A DNA stretch of 26,573 nt from positions 1-26,573 of the forward strand of contig SBEK01000031.1 of the NCBI GenBank assembly GCA_009668925.1, written 5' to 3'. Shown here one piece after another: positions 7,920-16,660 of the stretch. Below the pieces are notes generated by a model. The model ran no database searches. It saw nothing but the letters and a program-made list of their open reading frames with translations, and had not been told where the DNA came from. How positions within the stretch are numbered: the first letter of the stretch is position 1; each line of letters starts with the position of its first letter. The position numbers and the translations under genes are program-made. The DNA is from Deltaproteobacteria bacterium. Lineage in GTDB: Bacteria; Desulfobacterota; Syntrophia; Syntrophales; Smithellaceae.

Positions 7920-8657
7920 CTATTTGCTCCGGATTTGCTCACTCGTCAGCCCGTACCGCCGTTCCCGGCTCTGATAAGCGGCTATGGCTTTGAGCAAGTC
8001 ACTCTTCGCAAAATCAGGCCACAAAACATTCGTAAAATATAATTCTGTGTAAGCCAACTGCCAGAGAAGGAAATTGCTGATGCGGTATTCGCCGCTGGTG
8101 CGGATCAGCAGATCGGGGTCCGGCATGTCTTTCGTAAATAGATATCGGCCAATCGTATCCTGATGGATATCATCAAGCCCGAGTCTTCCTTCCTGGCTAT
8201 CGGCAATCATCCTCCTTACCGCGGAGACGATCTCATCGCGGCTGCCGTAGCTTAAGGCGAGATTCAGTACCATCTTGTCGTTCTTTTCCGTAAGTTTCTT
8301 CACGTCCAGAAGCTTTTCCCTCACGGGTTTGTACAGCCGTTCAATCTCACCGATGGTCGAGAGCCTGATTTCCTGCTTTTGAAGGGTCGGCGCTTCTGTG
8401 TCCAGATACTCCCCCAGTAAAGACATCAGTGCATCAATTTCCTCGCTCGGCCTGCCCCAGTTTTCCGAAGAAAAAGCAAAAAGAGTCAGATATCGAATCC
8501 CCAATTCCCGACACGCGGTCACAGTCGTCTTGACGGCTTGAGCGCCTTTCTTATGTCCTCGGATTCGCCCCATGGCATGCTGCTTTGCCCATCTTCCGTT
8601 GCCGTCCATGATAATGGCAATATGCAGCGGCAGATTATTTTGATCAATCTTTGACAT
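7920..8657 (-). CDS. uppS: Undecaprenyl diphosphate synthase (cis-prenyltransferase)
   Basis: This 245-residue enzyme elongates farnesyl diphosphate with isopentenyl diphosphate to the C55 carrier used for peptidoglycan and LPS. The signature IAIIMDGNGRWAK carries the catalytic D18. RTSGEYRISNFLLWQ and YTELYFTNVLWPDF complete the substrate site. Length is normal. It is the first gene after the terminator that follows frr, so it depends on read-through or on a promoter inside frr; only a weak GGTAG precedes its ATG. Its C55 product is also the carrier used by ArnC and ArnT at the right of the window. Confidence 0.96.
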   Translation of the reverse strand: MSKIDQNNLPLHIAIIMDGNGRWAKQHAMGRIRGHKKGAQAVKTTVTACRELGIRYLTLFAFSSENWGRPSEEIDALMSLLGEYLDTEAPTLQKQEIRLSTIGEIERLYKPVREKLLDVKKLTEKNDKMVLNLALSYGSRDEIVSAVRRMIADSQEGRLGLDDIHQDTIGRYLFTKDMPDPDLLIRTSGEYRISNFLLWQLAYTELYFTNVLWPDFAKSDLLKAIAAYQSRERRYGLTSEQIRSK

Positions 8658-8676
8658 TCGGATCTACCGATTGCTT

Positions 8677-8709
8677 TAAAAACAAATGGGGAGCTTTTGA
8701 CTCCCCATT
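8677..8709 (-). terminator. Intrinsic terminator between frr and uppS
   Basis: AATGGGGAG (8685-8693) and CTCCCCATT (8701-8709) form a perfect 9-bp stem with a 7-base loop. On the minus strand it is followed by TGTTTTTA. It sits about 24 bases past the frr stop and 28 bases before the uppS start. It would separate the translation genes from the lipid and isoprenoid genes, wholly or partly. Confidence 0.8.
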
Positions 8710-8732
8710 GAGTTATCTTTCTGCAGCCGAAT

Positions 8733-9296
8733 CTAAATCTCCATGATTTCTTTTTCTTTGGCCGCCAAAATTTTTTCCGTCTTTTCGATATAGCGATCGG
8801 TCAACTTTTGAACTTCTTCTTGGGCACTGTGAAGCTCGTCTTCGGACATTTTATTGTTCTTCTTCAAATCCTTTAGTGCCTCATTGGCGTCGCGGCGCTC
8901 GTTGCGCAACTTCACTTTACCTTCTTCCGCCATCTTCTTTACGACTTTCACAAGCTCTTTTCGTCTCTCTTCCGTTAACTGCGGAATCGAAAGGCGAATG
9001 ACCTTGCCGTCGCTGGAGGGCATCAGTCCCAGATCGGACTTTTGAATGGCTTTCTCGATTGCGCCGATCGCTGTGGCATCCCAGGGAGCAATCACGATAA
9101 GACGGCTTTCCGGAACGGAAAGCGTCGCCACCTGGGCAATCGGGGTCGGCGCTCCGTAATACTCCACCTTAATCCCATCCAGCAGTGAAACAGACGCCCG
9201 ACCGGTTCTTACTCTGCTGAATGATTTCTCCAGAGAAGATATCGTTTTTTCCATCTCTTCCTTGAATTTTTGAAAAATCTGCTCTTTCATGATCAT
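8733..9296 (-). CDS. frr: Ribosome recycling factor
   Basis: This 187-residue protein splits post-termination ribosomes together with EF-G and releases mRNA and tRNA. It has the hallmark [22 protein letters not shown] near residues 26-47, then [21 protein letters not shown], and the long coiled-coil arm ([20 protein letters not shown]). Length is typical at about 185. The ATG overlaps the pyrH stop (ATGA), so translation is coupled; ATG at codon 3 is an alternative start. The terminator lies directly downstream. Confidence 0.97.
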   Translation of the reverse strand: MIMKEQIFQKFKEEMEKTISSLEKSFSRVRTGRASVSLLDGIKVEYYGAPTPIAQVATLSVPESRLIVIAPWDATAIGAIEKAIQKSDLGLMPSSDGKVIRLSIPQLTEERRKELVKVVKKMAEEGKVKLRNERRDANEALKDLKKNNKMSEDELHSAQEEVQKLTDRYIEKTEKILAAKEKEIMEI

Positions 9297-10018
9297 TCTC
9301 CTACGTAAGTTCCAATTTTTTTACCACAAACAGCTGCCCGAATATTTCCCTTCTTCTGCAAATTAAATACAATAATGGGCAAAGCGTTGTCTCTGCATAG
9401 AGTGATAGCAGTCGAATCCATTACTTTAAGATTTTTAGTCAACACATCGATATAACTTATTTTTTTAAACATTACTGCGGACTTGTTTTTCATCGGGTCG
9501 GCATCATAGACCCCGTCCACTTTCGTCGCCTTCATAATAACATCCGCCCGGATTTCCATCGCTCTCAAGGATGCCGCCGTATCCGTGGAAAAGTAAGGAT
9601 TTCCTGTTCCACCGGCAAAAATAACAATCCTTCCTTTTTCCAAATGCCGAACGGCCCTGCGCTCTATGAAAGGTTCGGCGATTTCTCTCATTTCGATGGA
9701 CGACTGAACGCGCGTCGGCAATCCACGCCTTTCCAGCGCGCTTTGGAGAGCCAGGCTGTTGATGACCGTTGCCAGCATGCCCATGTAATCGGCGGTTGTT
9801 CGGTCCATCCCTTTCGCACTGGCTTCGATGCCGCGGAAAATGTTCCCTCCTCCGACAACAATGCCGATCTGGATTTTAAGATCAGACAGAGACTTTATTT
9901 CTTCGGCGATGAAATTCGCCACAGCGGGATCAACGCCTCCGGACTGCTTGCCCAGAAGGGCCTCTCCGCTGATTTTCAGGAGAATTCTTTTGTACGCGAC
10001 TTTCTTCTGATCGCCCAT
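9293..10018 (-). CDS. pyrH: Uridylate kinase (UMP kinase)
   Basis: This 241-residue cytosolic hexamer phosphorylates UMP to UDP and belongs to the amino-acid kinase fold. Visible motifs are [11 protein letters not shown] near the N-terminus, [51 protein letters not shown] and [10 protein letters not shown]. Length matches the family. It overlaps tsf by one base (TAATG) and frr by four. The rpsB-tsf-pyrH-frr order is strongly conserved across bacteria. Confidence 0.97.
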   Translation of the reverse strand: MGDQKKVAYKRILLKISGEALLGKQSGGVDPAVANFIAEEIKSLSDLKIQIGIVVGGGNIFRGIEASAKGMDRTTADYMGMLATVINSLALQSALERRGLPTRVQSSIEMREIAEPFIERRAVRHLEKGRIVIFAGGTGNPYFSTDTAASLRAMEIRADVIMKATKVDGVYDADPMKNKSAVMFKKISYIDVLTKNLKVMDSTAITLCRDNALPIIVFNLQKKGNIRAAVCGKKIGTYVGE

Positions 10019-10623
10019 TATTGCTTTGTTTCCTCACCCAGCTGGAAACGGGCAAATCGGCGAATCACGATGTTTTCGCCCGTTTTAGCGATCATGTTGC
10101 TGATCAGGGTTCCGACAGTGATATCCTGGTTCTTGACAAACTTCTGTTCAACCAGACAAACGTCTTCGTAATATTTTTTGAGTTTCCCTTCGATAATCTT
10201 ATCCCAGATCTTCTCCGGTTTCTTTTCTTCGCGCAACTGGCTGCGGTAAATTTCCTTCTCCCGGTTGAGAACCTCTTCGTTGATTTCCTCAGGGCGCACG
10301 TAAAGCGGATTCGACGCCGCAACGTGCATGGCAATGTCCCTGGCCATGGTCTGGAAATCTTCAGTCTTAGCAACAAAATCCGTTTCACAGTTGATTTCCA
10401 CCATGACGCCGATTCTGCCCCCCATGTGTATATACGAAGCAACGGTTCCATCTTTGGCCGCTTTAGATGATCGTTTGGTTGCCGCGGACAGCCCCTTCTT
10501 TCTCAAAAAATCTATCGCTTTTTCAAAGTCACCATCGACAGCCGCAAGCGCTTCTTTACAATCCATCATGCCTGCGCCGGTCTTTGTTCTCAATTCCTTA
10601 ACCATTGTTGAAGTGATTTCCAA
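10018..10623 (-). CDS. tsf: Elongation factor Ts, short form
   Basis: EF-Ts exchanges GDP for GTP on EF-Tu. The N-terminal UBA-like domain ([20 protein letters not shown]) and the core motif [15 protein letters not shown] are present. At 201 residues it is much shorter than E. coli Tsf (283) and close to the Thermus type, which has only one core subdomain. The start is TTG (10621-10623) with AGGAGG 8 bases upstream; this fits the family N-terminus better than the ATG at codon 7. It lies 61 bases after rpsB and shares one base with pyrH. Confidence 0.96.
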   Translation of the reverse strand: MEITSTMVKELRTKTGAGMMDCKEALAAVDGDFEKAIDFLRKKGLSAATKRSSKAAKDGTVASYIHMGGRIGVMVEINCETDFVAKTEDFQTMARDIAMHVAASNPLYVRPEEINEEVLNREKEIYRSQLREEKKPEKIWDKIIEGKLKKYYEDVCLVEQKFVKNQDITVGTLISNMIAKTGENIVIRRFARFQLGEETKQ

Positions 10624-10684
10624 TTTCCTGTCCTCCTAATTCAATTCCTTGAGTATCTTTTTCCACGCGTTCAATGCGCGTCCA

Positions 10685-11497
10685 TTATTTTTCTGCGGCA
10701 GCCGAGGAGCCGCTTTCCATCTCGACGCTTTCCGGTACATCCGCTTCCGCGTCCTTACTTTCAGTCGCTGCGGCACCCGTTTCTTTATTGGACTCGGCAG
10801 CCAGCTTTTCTTCAAACCGTTTCTTGCCTTCGATGACGGCATCGGCAAATTTCGAAGCAAACAGTTTGATCGCCCGAATGGCATCATCATTGCCAGGAAT
10901 AATGTAATCGATATCCGTCGGATCGCAGTTCGTATCCACAATAGCGACCAAAGGTATTTTCAACTTTTTGGCTTCCTTGACGGTAATGTGTTCACGATTG
11001 GGATCAACGATGAAAACGGCTGCCGGAAGTGATTTCATGTTCTTAATACCGCCCAGAACATTTTCCAACTTCTCCATTTCTTTTTGAAGCTTGGTAATTT
11101 CTTTCTTCGGAAAAGCTTTAATCGAATCATCACCGAACATTTTGTTCAAGCTGTTTAAGCGATCCACACTCTTCTTCACCGTGACGAAATTGGTTAACAT
11201 ACCCCCCAACCAACGCTGATTGACAAAAGGCATGCCGCAGCGCGACGCTTCTTCGCGAATCGCCTCCTGCGACTGCTTTTTTGTTCCCACAAAAAGAATC
11301 TCTCTTCCCTGGCCGATCGTGTCCGCCACGAAATTATACGCGGACTGGAACATACCGACGGTTTGCTGTAAATCGATAATGTAAATGTTGTTGCGCGCCC
11401 CGAAGATATAGGGCTTCATCTTGGGGTTCCACTTGTTGGTCTGATGCCCGAAATGGACACCGGCTTCGAGTAACAGTTTCATCGAAATAGCTGACAT
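10685..11497 (-). CDS. rpsB: 30S ribosomal protein S2
   Basis: S2 of 270 residues; it binds the 30S head-body junction with S1. Core motifs are [20 protein letters not shown] at the start, [27 protein letters not shown] and [23 protein letters not shown]. The last 40 or so residues form an acidic, Ala/Glu/Ser-rich tail not found in E. coli S2 and probably disordered. AAAGGAG lies 8 bases before the ATG. It starts the translation block and is preceded by a 181-base leader region after argJ that contains several inverted repeats. Confidence 0.97.
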   Translation of the reverse strand: MSAISMKLLLEAGVHFGHQTNKWNPKMKPYIFGARNNIYIIDLQQTVGMFQSAYNFVADTIGQGREILFVGTKKQSQEAIREEASRCGMPFVNQRWLGGMLTNFVTVKKSVDRLNSLNKMFGDDSIKAFPKKEITKLQKEMEKLENVLGGIKNMKSLPAAVFIVDPNREHITVKEAKKLKIPLVAIVDTNCDPTDIDYIIPGNDDAIRAIKLFASKFADAVIEGKKRFEEKLAAESNKETGAAATESKDAEADVPESVEMESGSSAAAEK

Positions 11498-11534
11498 AAT
11501 TTTTCTCCTTTGTTTTTTCCGCCATCCCCGTCAT

Positions 11535-11563
11535 TTTGCTTGGCAAACTTAATTTCTAAGCAA
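11535..11563 (-). promoter_or_regulatory. rpsB leader with two mutually exclusive stems
   Basis: In the rpsB leader RNA, TTGCTT can pair with AAGCAA (11536-11541 with 11558-11563). The overlapping TTTGC can instead pair with GCAAA (11535-11539 with 11543-11547), so only one stem can form at a time. The element ends about 38 bases before the rpsB ATG. S2 autoregulation through its leader is known in other bacteria; no known leader motif was recognised here. Confidence 0.25.
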
Positions 11564-11647
11564 CCTGCCATCAATCGAGGGATGTGTGAAATTTTGTGCG
11601 GCAATTACCACAAATAATTGAATTGTTCAAGCCTAATTAACTTTTTT

Positions 11648-11678
11648 GGCAATAAAATTAATATATTTTATGGATGCC
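11648..11678. repeat. Inverted repeat directly after the argJ stop
   Basis: GGCA plus ATAAAAT (11648-11658) pairs with ATTTTAT (11665-11671) and TGCC (11675-11678) with a 3-base bulge and a 6-base loop. No T-run follows on the minus strand (AAAAAAG), so it is not a standard terminator for argJ. It may protect the 3' end or structure the rpsB leader. Confidence 0.35.
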
Positions 11679-12878
11679 TCATGTCGAATAATCGGCATTG
11701 ATTTTTACATATTCGTAAGAAAGATCCGATGTATAAACTGAGTAGGACTTATCACCGCCTCCCAGACCAATGCGGATCTCAATTTTGCTGTCATGAAAGA
11801 TTTCCTTCAACCTGGCGAGAGGAATATTGGCAGGGGTGTCCTGAGAATACACCGTCGCACTTCCGATAGACAAAGTGATTCGTTCTCTCTCCAGCGGAAT
11901 TCCCGAAGAACCGACCGCGGCAATAATTCTGCCCCAATTGGGGTCTTCTCCGAAGAAAGCGGTTTTGACCAGATTGGAATTGGCAACCGCATAAGCCACC
12001 CGTCGGGCATCAGATTTCGATTTCGCACCATCGACAACAATGGTGATAAACTTTGTCGCACCTTCGCCGTCTTTCACCACCGCCTGAGATAATTCCGCAA
12101 GAACATCCGTCAGCATCTCGCGAAACCTCTGCAGCCTGGCCTGCGCCCTCTCCAGGGGATTGTTTCCGGCAAGCCCATTGGCCAAAACGATGGCCGTGTC
12201 ATTGGTGCTCATGCATCCATCGACACTGATTGAATTAAATGTGGAATCAATCACCTGATGAAATACGGTGTTAAGTGCCTTAGCATCGATCAAAGCGTCC
12301 GTCATCACATACGTCAGCAAAGTCGCCATATTCGGTTCAATCATTCCGGCACCCTTGGCAATCCCGCAAATCGTTATATCCTTGGCACCAACAATCCCTT
12401 TACGAACGGCGATTTTAGGAAATTTGTCCGTTGTCATCATAGCCGCTTCGGCGTCTTCGATTCCAAATTCATTGAGTCCTTTGACAAGCTTGCCGATGCC
12501 GGTCTCAATCTTTTTTACCGGAAGTCTTTTGCCGATCACGCCCGTCGAACACACCAGAAGGTGTTCCTCAGGAATCTTTAACTGCCGGGCCGTCGCTCCT
12601 GAAACGGCCAGCGCATCCTGCATACCTTCCTTCCCCGTTGCCGCGTTGGCGCAGCCGCTGTTCGTAATAATGGCCTGGGCTATACCTTTTTTGATTCTCT
12701 CGGCATCAATTAAAACCGGTGCTGCCTTGAAAGTATTTTTTGTAAACAACGCGGCCACTCTTGCGGGAACCGTGGAATAGATCAATCCGAGATCCTTTTC
12801 GTCGCCACCCTTGATGCCAACAGCCACGCCGTTGGCTAAGAAACCGGGAACATTAATTTTGCTTATGGATTTCACCAT
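11679..12878 (-). CDS. argJ: Glutamate N-acetyltransferase / amino-acid acetyltransferase ArgJ
   Basis: ArgJ moves acetyl from N-acetylornithine to glutamate in the cyclic arginine pathway and may also use acetyl-CoA. It self-cleaves before the nucleophile threonine in MATLLTYVMTDA, near residue 186 from this start. Other family motifs are ITNSGCANAATG, STGVIG and FFGEDPNWGRIIAAVG, and the C-terminus NADYST is typical. I place the start at ATG 12876-12878, because AGAGGGG is 8 bases before it; an in-frame GTG at 12887 lies too close to that site. It begins 21 bases after secA and is probably cotranscribed with it. No other arginine gene is nearby. Confidence 0.95.
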   Translation of the reverse strand: MVKSISKINVPGFLANGVAVGIKGGDEKDLGLIYSTVPARVAALFTKNTFKAAPVLIDAERIKKGIAQAIITNSGCANAATGKEGMQDALAVSGATARQLKIPEEHLLVCSTGVIGKRLPVKKIETGIGKLVKGLNEFGIEDAEAAMMTTDKFPKIAVRKGIVGAKDITICGIAKGAGMIEPNMATLLTYVMTDALIDAKALNTVFHQVIDSTFNSISVDGCMSTNDTAIVLANGLAGNNPLERAQARLQRFREMLTDVLAELSQAVVKDGEGATKFITIVVDGAKSKSDARRVAYAVANSNLVKTAFFGEDPNWGRIIAAVGSSGIPLERERITLSIGSATVYSQDTPANIPLARLKEIFHDSKIEIRIGLGGGDKSYSVYTSDLSYEYVKINADYST

Positions 12879-12899
12879 GACCGCCACCCCTCTTAAAGC

Positions 12900-15419
12900 C
12901 TATGCACCGCAACACTTTTTATATTTTTTGCCGCTGCCGCAAGGACAAGGATCATTGCGGCCAACCTTTACGCTCTCGCGCTTGATGGTTTGATTTGCCG
13001 GAGTGTCCTCACCGCGACTCAGGACATAATCCTGTTTTTGCTTTTGCCTGATTTCCTCGACTTCTTCTTCTTTTTGGATTCTGACCAGGCAAAGTTTTTC
13101 CAGCGTGTCCATTTTGATGCGGCCGATCATTTCCATAAACATCGAATACCCTTCGCGCTGATATTCCCGGACAGGATCTTTCTGGCCGTAGCCGCGCAGA
13201 CCAATGCCTTCCCTTAAGTGGTCCATCGCAAGCAAATGTTCTTTCCAATGGGTATCAATGGCCTGTAACATAATAACTTTCATGAGATAAGTCATCAGTT
13301 CCGGACCAAATTCTTTTTCCTTGCCGTGCAGATAGGTTAGGACATTTTCCAGGATATAAGATCGGAGACCGTCAACGGAGTCAATTCCTTTTTCATTGCT
13401 TATGCTTAGACGCAAATTAAACTGCTTGAATAAAGCCTCTTCCAGAGACTTGAGATCCCAATCCTGGGGATGTTTTTTGTCGCCGGCAAATTCCTGCAAC
13501 AACTCGCCGGCAATTTCTTCAACCATTTCTTCAATATCAGACCATAAGCCTTCGCCACGTAACACTTTTTTGCGCTGTTCATAAATAACTTTTCTCTGAT
13601 TATTCATGACATCGTCATAATCGAGCAGATGCTTTCTGATATCGAAATTTTGGCCTTCCACTCTCTTTTGGGCGTTTTCAATCGCCCGCGAAATATACTT
13701 GTGTTCTATGGGCTGGCCTTCTTCGATACCGACGGTATCCATAACGGATGATATTCGTTCGGCTCCAAATACCCTGAGCAAGTCGTCTTCCAGAGAAAGG
13801 TAAAAACGCGATGAACCGTTATCTCCCTGCCGGCCAGCTCTTCCTCTCAGCTGATTGTCGATGCGGCGGCTTTCATGCCTCTCCGTACCCAAAATATGCA
13901 GTCCACCCACCTCCGCGACGTTTTCGCCAAGCTTGATATCCGTACCGCGGCCCGCCATGTTGGTGGAAATGGTAACCTGTCCGGGCTGCCCGGCCTGCGC
14001 GACGATTTCCGCTTCTTTCTCGTGATTTTTCGCATTCAGAACGTGGTGCTTCACCCCGGCACGCGTGAGGTATTTACTTAGTTGTTCCGACTTCTCTATG
14101 GAAATGGTCCCGATCAGCACGGGGCGCTTGGCTTTGTTTAAAGCTTTCACCTCTTCGATGACGGCTTTAATCTTTTCTTGCTCCGTTTTATAAATCAAAT
14201 CGTTATGATCCTGGCGAATCATCGGCATATTGGTAGGCACAACCAGGACGTCAAGGTTATAGATTTTCTTGAATTCCGCGGCTTCCGTATCAGCGGTCCC
14301 CGTCATTCCGGCGAGCTTCTTGTACATTCTAAAATAGTTTTGAAAGGTAATGGACGCCAGGGTCTGATTCTCTTTTTCGATTTTGACTTTTTCTTTTGCC
14401 TCCAGAGCCTGATGCAGACCGTCGCTGTACCGTCTGCCCGGCATGACCCGGCCGGTAAATTCATCAACAATGATGACTTCACCATCCTTGACCAGATAAT
14501 CCACATCCCTCTTGAATAACGTGTGAGCCCGTAAGGCCTGGTTCACATGATGCACGATTTCAATATTTCTGGGTTCATACAGGTTCTGAACATTTAAATA
14601 TTTCTCAACATTCGAAACGCCTTCCTCCGTCAAAACGACTGTCTTGCTTTTCTCTTCAATCGTGTAGTCCACGTCTTTCTTCAGACGGGGAATAATCTGA
14701 TTGATCTTGTAGTATTTGTCAGTCGAGTCTTCCGAAGCCCCGGAAATAATGAGCGGGGTACGGGCTTCATCGATCAGGATGCTATCGACTTCATCTACGA
14801 TAGCGTAATTGAATTCCCGCTGAACATATTCTTCGAGGCTGAATTTCATGTTATCCCGGAGATAGTCAAAACCGAATTCGTTATTGGTGCCGTAAGTAAT
14901 ATCCGCACCATAAGCCTCGCGACGCTCGTTGTCATCCATACCGTGGATAATGACTCCTACCGTCAATCCCAGAAAACGATAAATGGGGCTCATCCAATCG
15001 GCATCGCGATGAGCCAAATAATCATTAACCGTTACAACATGGCAACCTTTACCCTCAAGGGCATTCAGGTATAAAGGCATGGTAGCGGCGAGTGTTTTGC
15101 CTTCACCGGTTTTCATTTCGGCAATTTTGCCTTCGTGCAAACCGATCCCGCCGATAACCTGCACATCAAAAGGGCGCATCATGAGCGTCCGGCGTGATGC
15201 TTCTCTGGCCACCGCGAAGGCCTCTGTGAGAATGTCATCGAGCGTTGCGCCATTATTTATTTTGTTCTTAAAATACGGTGTCTTAGCTTGCAGTTCAGCG
15301 TCGCTTAACGACATCAGTGTGGTTTCAAAATGATTAACTTCGTCGAGCAGCAGCGATAGTCTTTTTAATTCTCTGTCATTTTTTGTTCCGACTATCTTCT
15401 TCAGGATTGTATCCAGCAT
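12900..15419 (-). CDS. secA: Preprotein translocase ATPase SecA
   Basis: This 839-residue motor drives preproteins through SecYEG. Walker A is KTGEGKT with K108, at the same position as in E. coli. The DEAD-type motif [17 protein letters not shown], the helicase motif [10 protein letters not shown] and the [18 protein letters not shown] segment are intact. The C-terminal zinc tail is complete: C825, C827, C836 and C837 in [13 protein letters not shown], which binds SecB or the ribosome in other species. AAGGTG lies 6 bases before the ATG. A promoter and a 5' hairpin lie just upstream, after the M23 gene. Confidence 0.98.
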   Translation of the reverse strand: MLDTILKKIVGTKNDRELKRLSLLLDEVNHFETTLMSLSDAELQAKTPYFKNKINNGATLDDILTEAFAVAREASRRTLMMRPFDVQVIGGIGLHEGKIAEMKTGEGKTLAATMPLYLNALEGKGCHVVTVNDYLAHRDADWMSPIYRFLGLTVGVIIHGMDDNERREAYGADITYGTNNEFGFDYLRDNMKFSLEEYVQREFNYAIVDEVDSILIDEARTPLIISGASEDSTDKYYKINQIIPRLKKDVDYTIEEKSKTVVLTEEGVSNVEKYLNVQNLYEPRNIEIVHHVNQALRAHTLFKRDVDYLVKDGEVIIVDEFTGRVMPGRRYSDGLHQALEAKEKVKIEKENQTLASITFQNYFRMYKKLAGMTGTADTEAAEFKKIYNLDVLVVPTNMPMIRQDHNDLIYKTEQEKIKAVIEEVKALNKAKRPVLIGTISIEKSEQLSKYLTRAGVKHHVLNAKNHEKEAEIVAQAGQPGQVTISTNMAGRGTDIKLGENVAEVGGLHILGTERHESRRIDNQLRGRAGRQGDNGSSRFYLSLEDDLLRVFGAERISSVMDTVGIEEGQPIEHKYISRAIENAQKRVEGQNFDIRKHLLDYDDVMNNQRKVIYEQRKKVLRGEGLWSDIEEMVEEIAGELLQEFAGDKKHPQDWDLKSLEEALFKQFNLRLSISNEKGIDSVDGLRSYILENVLTYLHGKEKEFGPELMTYLMKVIMLQAIDTHWKEHLLAMDHLREGIGLRGYGQKDPVREYQREGYSMFMEMIGRIKMDTLEKLCLVRIQKEEEVEEIRQKQKQDYVLSRGEDTPANQTIKRESVKVGRNDPCPCGSGKKYKKCCGA

Positions 15420-15441
15420 TTCAGCACCTTCACAAAAAAAT

Positions 15442-15457
15442 CCGGTATCTTAACCGG
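15442..15457 (-). promoter_or_regulatory. Hairpin at the expected 5' end of the secA transcript
   Basis: On the minus strand CCGGT and ACCGG form a 5-bp stem with a 6-base loop, followed by ATTTTTTTG and then the secA ribosome site. It begins only 3 bases after the candidate -10 box, so a transcript from that promoter would start in or at the stem. For transcripts coming from the M23 gene it could act as a weak terminator. Confidence 0.4.
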
Positions 15458-15460
15458 CAA

Positions 15461-15489
15461 ATTATAATACACTATTTCGAGTCAGTTAA
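15461..15489 (-). promoter_or_regulatory. Candidate sigma-70 promoter of secA
   Basis: On the minus strand TTAACT (15484-15489, four of six) and a perfect TATAAT (15461-15466) are separated by 17 bases. The predicted start point falls around 15454, about 35 bases before the secA ATG. Confidence 0.55.
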
Positions 15490-15506
15490 AACGCAGACTC
15501 TTACCG

Positions 15507-15529
15507 GGAATATTTTGCCAAAATATTCC
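15507..15529. repeat. Perfect 10-bp inverted repeat upstream of the secA promoter
   Basis: GGAATATTTT and AAAATATTCC flank a GCC spacer. The dyad lies 18 bases upstream of the -35 element, and no T-run follows on either strand, so a protein-binding site is more likely than a terminator. The regulator that would bind it was not identified. Confidence 0.5.
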
Positions 15530-15586
15530 AACACTTCAAGTATCCACTCGGGACCGAAGTTTGCAATATTAATGCAGATCGAATGA

Positions 15587-16492
15587 TTATTTCAAGTATT
15601 TTCTTGGGTTGACCGGAATTTTATTCACAAAGACGGCATAATGGAGATGAGTACCTGTACTTCGACCCGTATCGCCAACGTAACCAATCACGTCTCCTCT
15701 TTTGACACGCACTCCCTGTTTAACCGCCGATTTTGATAAATGAGCGTAGCTCGTCCAAACACCGTAACCATGATCTATTTTAACGATATTGCCATCATCG
15801 GTACGATACGCGGCCTCCGTCACAAGTCCATCTGCAGTGGCGATAACTTCTCTTCCCATTCTTGTCGCGATATCAACGCCTTTGTGAAACTCGATTCCGG
15901 AAGCAAAAGGATCTTCCCGCGATCCGAACTCAGAGGTGACCCATCCTCTTACCGGCCATATCGAAGGTGTGGCGGCTAAAAGAGATTTTTGCTCATGCAG
16001 AAATTTTAATAATTCATTGAAACTCGTTTCTCTTTCATTGGCATCGTCATTCAATTTACCGATACTCTTGCGCATTCCGGAAACAAGTTTTTCACGATCC
16101 TGGTCAATCAGTTCTTTTAATCGAATCTGCTGGTTATTTGATCCTCCGATGCCCAAGGGGATTTTCTTATCGCGGCCGACTTGATTTGCAGCTAAGATCC
16201 TTATCTTTTTATCGAATTGCTTAAATTCTTCCATTCGATCGGCAAATTCGTCCACCTTTAAAGCCAAATCAACTATCTCTTTTGATTGTGCGGCCGTCTG
16301 CTGTCTCAGCCGTGAGAGTTCAACCCGGTCTCTTTTAATACTGGCGTAATCGTAAATGACATACAGGGTCAGAAGTACGGCGAGAATCGAACCGATAAAA
16401 AGACCACGGACAACATTACTGGAAAGAGAAATCTTGGTAACCGCGCTCTTTCTACGAGGTATAATCATGAGTGTAAAGAAGTTGTCCGACAT
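15587..16492 (-). CDS. M23/LytM-type cell-wall endopeptidase, membrane-anchored
   Basis: The protein has 301 residues. A cytoplasmic basic start is followed by a membrane helix at about 30-49, then a predicted coiled coil at about 52-100 and a second helical stretch to about 172. The LytM domain spans about 177-301. The zinc ligands H203 and D207 (FHKGVDIA) and H284 (HLH) are present, as is H251 (YAHLS), so an active metallo-endopeptidase cutting peptidoglycan cross-bridges is expected in the periplasm. The purine-rich AGGGGGGAAG lies directly before the ATG. It sits upstream of secA on the same strand and downstream of a CRP-like palindrome. Its exact substrate is not evident. Confidence 0.9.
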   Translation of the reverse strand: MSDNFFTLMIIPRRKSAVTKISLSSNVVRGLFIGSILAVLLTLYVIYDYASIKRDRVELSRLRQQTAAQSKEIVDLALKVDEFADRMEEFKQFDKKIRILAANQVGRDKKIPLGIGGSNNQQIRLKELIDQDREKLVSGMRKSIGKLNDDANERETSFNELLKFLHEQKSLLAATPSIWPVRGWVTSEFGSREDPFASGIEFHKGVDIATRMGREVIATADGLVTEAAYRTDDGNIVKIDHGYGVWTSYAHLSKSAVKQGVRVKRGDVIGYVGDTGRSTGTHLHYAVFVNKIPVNPRKYLK

Positions 16493-16637
16493 CTTCCCCC
16501 CTAGAAATCAGAACTGCAAAACAAGCATCCGGCCATACAAGGTTCGTTAGCTAGCACACCGAAAAACCAAAGTCAAGAATAAGTCGTCGAAATGTGAATC
16601 GTCACTATAGCGTTAATCTTTAATAATTTTGAATATT

Positions 16638-16657
16638 TTTGTGATTCAAATCACAAA
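16638..16657. promoter_or_regulatory. CRP-type operator, consensus half-sites
   Basis: The palindrome has 9-bp arms around a 2-base centre and contains TGTGA-N6-TCACA with all ten half-site bases correct. It lies 3 bases past the arnD stop and about 145 bases before the M23 ATG. A possible minus-strand -10 box TATAGT is at 16604-16609. The likely target is the M23-secA direction. No T-run follows on the minus strand, so it is not a terminator of the arn operon. Confidence 0.6.
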
Positions 16658-16660
16658 GCA

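Noticed and set aside
11594..11613. TTGTG-N10-CACAA palindrome in the rpsB leader
   Set aside because: It resembles a CRP site, but the half-sites are two bases too far apart and the TGTGA/TCACA inner bases are wrong.
16594..16605. GTGA-N4-TCAC inverted repeat upstream of the M23 gene
   Set aside because: The spacing differs from the CRP pattern and the arms are only four bases; it overlaps the possible -10 box, so chance is likely.
16638..16660. Palindrome after arnD as a transcription terminator
   Set aside because: On the minus strand the stem is followed by AAAAATATTC rather than a T-run, and the stem is AT-rich; an operator fits better.
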